A stretch of 64,000 nucleotides of DNA. Source: JACKHO01 sp041398745 (GTDB taxonomy: Bacteria; Planctomycetota; Planctomycetia; Planctomycetales; Planctomycetaceae). Under the pieces are notes generated by a model. That model made no database searches. It saw only the letters and a list, made by a program, of their open reading frames with translations, and was not told where the DNA came from. The stretch is taken from contig JAWKUB010000008.1 in the NCBI GenBank assembly GCA_041398745.1, positions 186,001 through 250,000 of the forward strand. The letters are read 5' to 3'. Below, one piece after another: positions 61,045-64,000 of the stretch. Numbering within the stretch: position 1 is the stretch's first letter; each line of letters opens with the position of its first letter. A program made the position numbers and the translations under genes.

Positions 61045-63014
61045 TGTGGAACAACGAAGAACCCACTGGCGGCAGCGAACCACAGTTGTGTCCAACACCG
61101 GCTCACTTCGATATCGATCGACCGGAAACTGCGTCTGAGTCACTTCAACTCCCGCCGTCGTCCATCCATGTCACTGGCATGAACGGTGCGCTCAAACGCT
61201 GGCCGGTCTTTAACGCCCTGAAGAATCCGCTCATTGAACGTGCGGGTTACGTTCCGAAGTGGAGTCCCGTCTGGCCGAAAGTTCGAACCGTTGGACTCAC
61301 GTTCCCGGCTGGAATGGAGTTTCTGCCGACTCGAGAGGAGCCCGAGGAAAGTGGACTGGAATCGATGGCCTTGCCACCGAAGAAGGCCTCGTCGGACAAG
61401 CCGGCCAAGAAGTCCACACGCGTTAAGCCCCCGGCCGATGCACTCTCCCTTGAAGATCGTCTGTTCTACGTTTTGCAACCGCCGCTGGAGTCGTGGCTGG
61501 CGGGGCAGGAACTCATTATGCCGTTTGAGCCCTTTCCTTATCAGTATGAAGGGATTGCCTGGCTGTTTTCTCAAAAGTCGGCCCTGCTCGCTGATGAAAT
61601 GGGGCTCGGAAAAACCATGCAGACTATCACCGCACTCCGCCTGCTGCTGCGTGCCGGGCAGGTGCGACGGGTGCTCATGGTTTGTCCCAAACCGCTCATT
61701 CCCAACTGGCAACGCGAGTTCAAGCAGTGGGCAGAAGAAATTCCCGTCACAACAGTTGAGGGTGACGGTCCTCGCCGCAAGATGATTTGGCAAATGCCGG
61801 GCGCGCAGGTTCTGCTCTGCAACTATGAGGTCGTGGTGCGTGATTTCCAGACAATGCTTGAGCATTGCGACAATCCCCAAGTCACAAGTCGCGACGGACT
61901 CGGTCGCATTGTGAAACGAACCGGGGATCGCAACGGTTCGGATGCCAACGGAGGCGTAGCCAGCCTCGACTCGCCGCTTCCTAAGTTTGACCTTGTTGTG
62001 CTGGACGAAGCCCAGCGCATCAAAAACCGTGACTCGGTCACCTCAAAAACAGCTCGCGCGATTCCTCGCAAGCGGAGCCTGTGTCTAACTGGAACGCCCA
62101 TCGAGAACCGCGCCGAAGAAATGTATTCCCTGTTTGAATTCATGGGAGTTATTCCACCGCACGCCACTCCCGACGTTCGGCAGCTTTCGAAGCTCAGCGA
62201 AGTCCACATTTTGCGTCGCACCAAAGACCTCGTGATGAAGGACATGCCGCCCCGCTTGGATCGCGACGAAATCATTGAACTCAGTCCGGCGCAGCAGCAC
62301 GCTTACCGCACAGCGGAGAAAGATGGTGTCATTCAGCTCAATGAAATGGGCGACTCCATTACCGTGCAGCACGTCTTCGAGTTGGTCATGCGGCTTAAGC
62401 AAATTGCCAACTACGATCCTCTGACTGGTGAATCAGCCAAACTGGATCGCCTCGTGGCTGACATGGAAGAAATTTCCGCGAGCGGTGGAAAGGCCATTCT
62501 GTTCAGCCAGTGGACCCGCACCATCGACTGGCTGGCCGAACGGACAACGCAGTTTGGTCGTCTCGTTTACCACGGTGGCGTTCCCACCAAAAAACGCGAG
62601 CCCATTCTCGATCAGTTCAAGCATGATCCCAACGCGCATCTGTTGCTTATGAGCTACGGCACTGGCGCCGTGGGACTCAATCTGCAATTTGCCGGTTACG
62701 TCTTTCTGTACGACCGCTGGTGGAATCCTGCGGTGGAAGATCAGGCCATCAACCGTGCGCATCGAATTGGCTGTAAAAGTCAGGTCATTGTCAGCAAGTT
62801 CATTTGCAAAGACACTATCGAAGAACGCATCGACCTCGTGCTCCGCCAAAAGCGGGAACTGTTCCGCCGTGTACTCGGCGAAGGCGACAATGAAAACGAG
62901 TCGCTCAGTCTCTCAGCCGGCGAAATCTTCGGCCTGTTCGATTTGAAGAAGCGAACGGGCAAGGGGGGGACAGCGTCCATTGGTCCCGCCCAACCCGGGC
63001 AGGATGCAGCCTGA
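61041..63014 (+). CDS. SNF2-family DNA/RNA helicase-like ATPase
   Basis: A 657-residue SNF2 ATPase. After a ~155-residue N-terminal region of unknown fold with a Lys-rich linker, the SNF2 core starts: motif I DEMGLGKT at 185-192, a DEAQ box (VVLDEAQRIKN) near 315, TGTPIENR (motif III), and the C-terminal helicase half with LFSQWTRTIDWL, MSYGTGAVGLNLQ and INRAHRIG (motif VI). Such proteins translocate on DNA and remodel protein-DNA complexes. The upstream 174-residue gene overlaps it, which hints at a common complex. Not a restriction or known defence gene by neighbours. Confidence 0.93.
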   Translation: MMWNNEEPTGGSEPQLCPTPAHFDIDRPETASESLQLPPSSIHVTGMNGALKRWPVFNALKNPLIERAGYVPKWSPVWPKVRTVGLTFPAGMEFLPTREEPEESGLESMALPPKKASSDKPAKKSTRVKPPADALSLEDRLFYVLQPPLESWLAGQELIMPFEPFPYQYEGIAWLFSQKSALLADEMGLGKTMQTITALRLLLRAGQVRRVLMVCPKPLIPNWQREFKQWAEEIPVTTVEGDGPRRKMIWQMPGAQVLLCNYEVVVRDFQTMLEHCDNPQVTSRDGLGRIVKRTGDRNGSDANGGVASLDSPLPKFDLVVLDEAQRIKNRDSVTSKTARAIPRKRSLCLTGTPIENRAEEMYSLFEFMGVIPPHATPDVRQLSKLSEVHILRRTKDLVMKDMPPRLDRDEIIELSPAQQHAYRTAEKDGVIQLNEMGDSITVQHVFELVMRLKQIANYDPLTGESAKLDRLVADMEEISASGGKAILFSQWTRTIDWLAERTTQFGRLVYHGGVPTKKREPILDQFKHDPNAHLLLMSYGTGAVGLNLQFAGYVFLYDRWWNPAVEDQAINRAHRIGCKSQVIVSKFICKDTIEERIDLVLRQKRELFRRVLGEGDNENESLSLSAGEIFGLFDLKKRTGKGGTASIGPAQPGQDAA

Positions 63015-63127
63015 GTTGCCAACTGGCTGCTGTCGAAACGAATCTCTGCCGATGCAGCAATATGCGCCGCGGTTTGCTAGATTTCATGCATACTGAAATC
63101 ACACCCATAGCATTCCGGAAGCTCAAA

Positions 63128-64000
63128 ATGCGATTGAACATTCAACTTCTCATCCTCTCGACGTTTGCTGTCGCGCTGTTTGAAGGAACTGCCCTCAAGG
63201 CCGCTGAAGTTTCATCGCCGAAGTATTCGGTTATTGCCGCTGACAAAGGGCATGTGGTGCGCTACTCCAAGACCGGTGAGGCGGAGTGGGAATTCAAAGG
63301 GGCAGGCAACGCACATTGCCTCAGGCAACTTCCGAATGGCAATTTGCTGACCCAGCTGAACTGGACCCGAATTGTGGAACTCAATCCCGCCGGCGAAATT
63401 GTGTGGGAGTACGACTCTGGAAAAATGAACGGCAACGAAGGGAAGCGGATCGAAGTCCATGCCTTTCAGCGCCTCGATAACGGTCTCACCATGATTGTTG
63501 AGAACGGCGTCGGCCGGATTATCGAAGTGGACCGAGACGGTGTCACTAAGCACAACACACCGTTCAAGGTTTCCCAGCCCAACGCACACCGCGACTGCCG
63601 CCAAGGCCGCAAACTGGAAAATGGAAACTATTTGCTCTGTCACGAAGGCGACGGACGCGTCACGGAATATGCACCCTCGGGAAAAATCGTCTGGGATTAC
63701 AACGTTCCCCTCTTTGGCAAAGAGCCGGCTGGTGGACATGGCCCTGAGGCGTGGGGAAATCAGGCCTTTAATGCCCTCCGACTCCCCAACGGCAACACGC
63801 TCATTGCGACAGGTAACGGACACAGTGTCATTGAAGTCACCCCGGGGAAAGAAATTGTCTGGCACCTCGCCCAGCATGACCTCCCCGGCATTACACTCGC
63901 CTGGATTACGTCGCTGGAAGTCTTGCCCAATGGCAACATCATTCTCGGTAACTGCCACGCTGGCCCGGACAATCCTCAACTCATCGAGGTCAACCGCGAC
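63128..64000 (+). CDS. Secreted PQQ-like beta-propeller protein (partial, runs off right edge)
   Basis: A plus-strand frame from the ATG at 63128 stays open for 291 codons to the window edge. The N-terminus is a signal peptide (MRLNIQLLILSTFAVALFEG, cleaved near KAAE). The mature part is made of propeller blades with repeated LPNGN motifs and WEY/WDY strands (GEIVWEYDSG, GKIVWDYNVP), as in arylsulfotransferase-like and PQQ-like propeller proteins of planctomycetes. Because it is open at the edge its full length is unknown. Substrate unknown. Confidence 0.8.
   Translation, partial: MRLNIQLLILSTFAVALFEGTALKAAEVSSPKYSVIAADKGHVVRYSKTGEAEWEFKGAGNAHCLRQLPNGNLLTQLNWTRIVELNPAGEIVWEYDSGKMNGNEGKRIEVHAFQRLDNGLTMIVENGVGRIIEVDRDGVTKHNTPFKVSQPNAHRDCRQGRKLENGNYLLCHEGDGRVTEYAPSGKIVWDYNVPLFGKEPAGGHGPEAWGNQAFNALRLPNGNTLIATGNGHSVIEVTPGKEIVWHLAQHDLPGITLAWITSLEVLPNGNIILGNCHAGPDNPQLIEVNRD

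Overview
The window looks like a chromosomal segment of a planctomycete (Planctomycetota, probably order Planctomycetales). The basis is gene content: a Tat-exported Gfo/Idh/MocA oxidoreductase, several sugar-isomerase-like TIM barrels (two Tat-exported), a Cys-type sulfatase, a large secreted PQQ-propeller/LamG protein, an ECF sigma factor with a long membrane and extracytoplasmic tail, secreted HEAT-repeat proteins, and many short interspersed palindromes. No ribosomal RNA or tRNA was recognised, so the genus is left open.

Positions 1-4700 are the most unusual part. This is a broken chromosomal integron. A frameshifted, truncated integrase gene (intI, plus strand from 4464) faces right, and an array of small cassette genes on the minus strand runs away from it. 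Each attC site was checked by matching the first bases of a cassette to the complementary R'' box at its own end; the match is exact or near exact for four cassettes. The head of the integron (5' end of intI plus the attI/promoter block) occurs three times in the same orientation (about 4302-4695, 2329-2590, 1364-1535), each followed by its own cassette or cassettes. A 225-bp inverted-repeat element occurs three times among them, once sitting exactly in the loop of an attC. Cassette products include an Imm1-type immunity protein, a free-standing EF-Tu domain-2-like protein, a zinc-ribbon protein and two secreted proteins. The leftmost cassette gene runs off the window edge.

Positions 4781-22050 carry housekeeping and typical planctomycete genes: smc, a FlgI-like/HEAT lipoprotein, a TauD-type dioxygenase next to purU, a DUF1643-DUF4279 pair, a Gfo/Idh/MocA oxidoreductase, an M50-like membrane protease, the yggS PLP protein, an SDR and the giant quinoprotein. 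Positions 22050-37850 hold hypotheticals, a sulfatase, the membrane-tethered ECF sigma factor, an FHA-GGDEF diguanylate cyclase, sugar isomerase-like proteins, a double-GNAT protein, agmatine deiminase, folB-folK and a metallophosphoesterase. Positions 38000-45420 hold yidC, a DUF2071 protein, a methyltransferase, small membrane proteins, a ketoacyl synthase and an Asp/Asn hydroxylase-like protein.

Positions 45418-49815 are bracketed by two unrelated REP-associated tyrosine transposase (RAYT) elements, each flanked by its own 30-bp inverted repeats; between them lie small hypothetical genes, a TIM-barrel protein and a zinc-finger membrane protein. Positions 49960-56780 return to core functions: lexA, proline dehydrogenase, metK, ychF, csrA, an HTH-receiver regulator and acpS. 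A decayed IS3-family element (56863-58076) precedes a signalling pair (an intact HD-GYP and a degenerate one), a small gene translationally coupled to a SNF2 helicase, and a secreted propeller protein that runs off the right edge.
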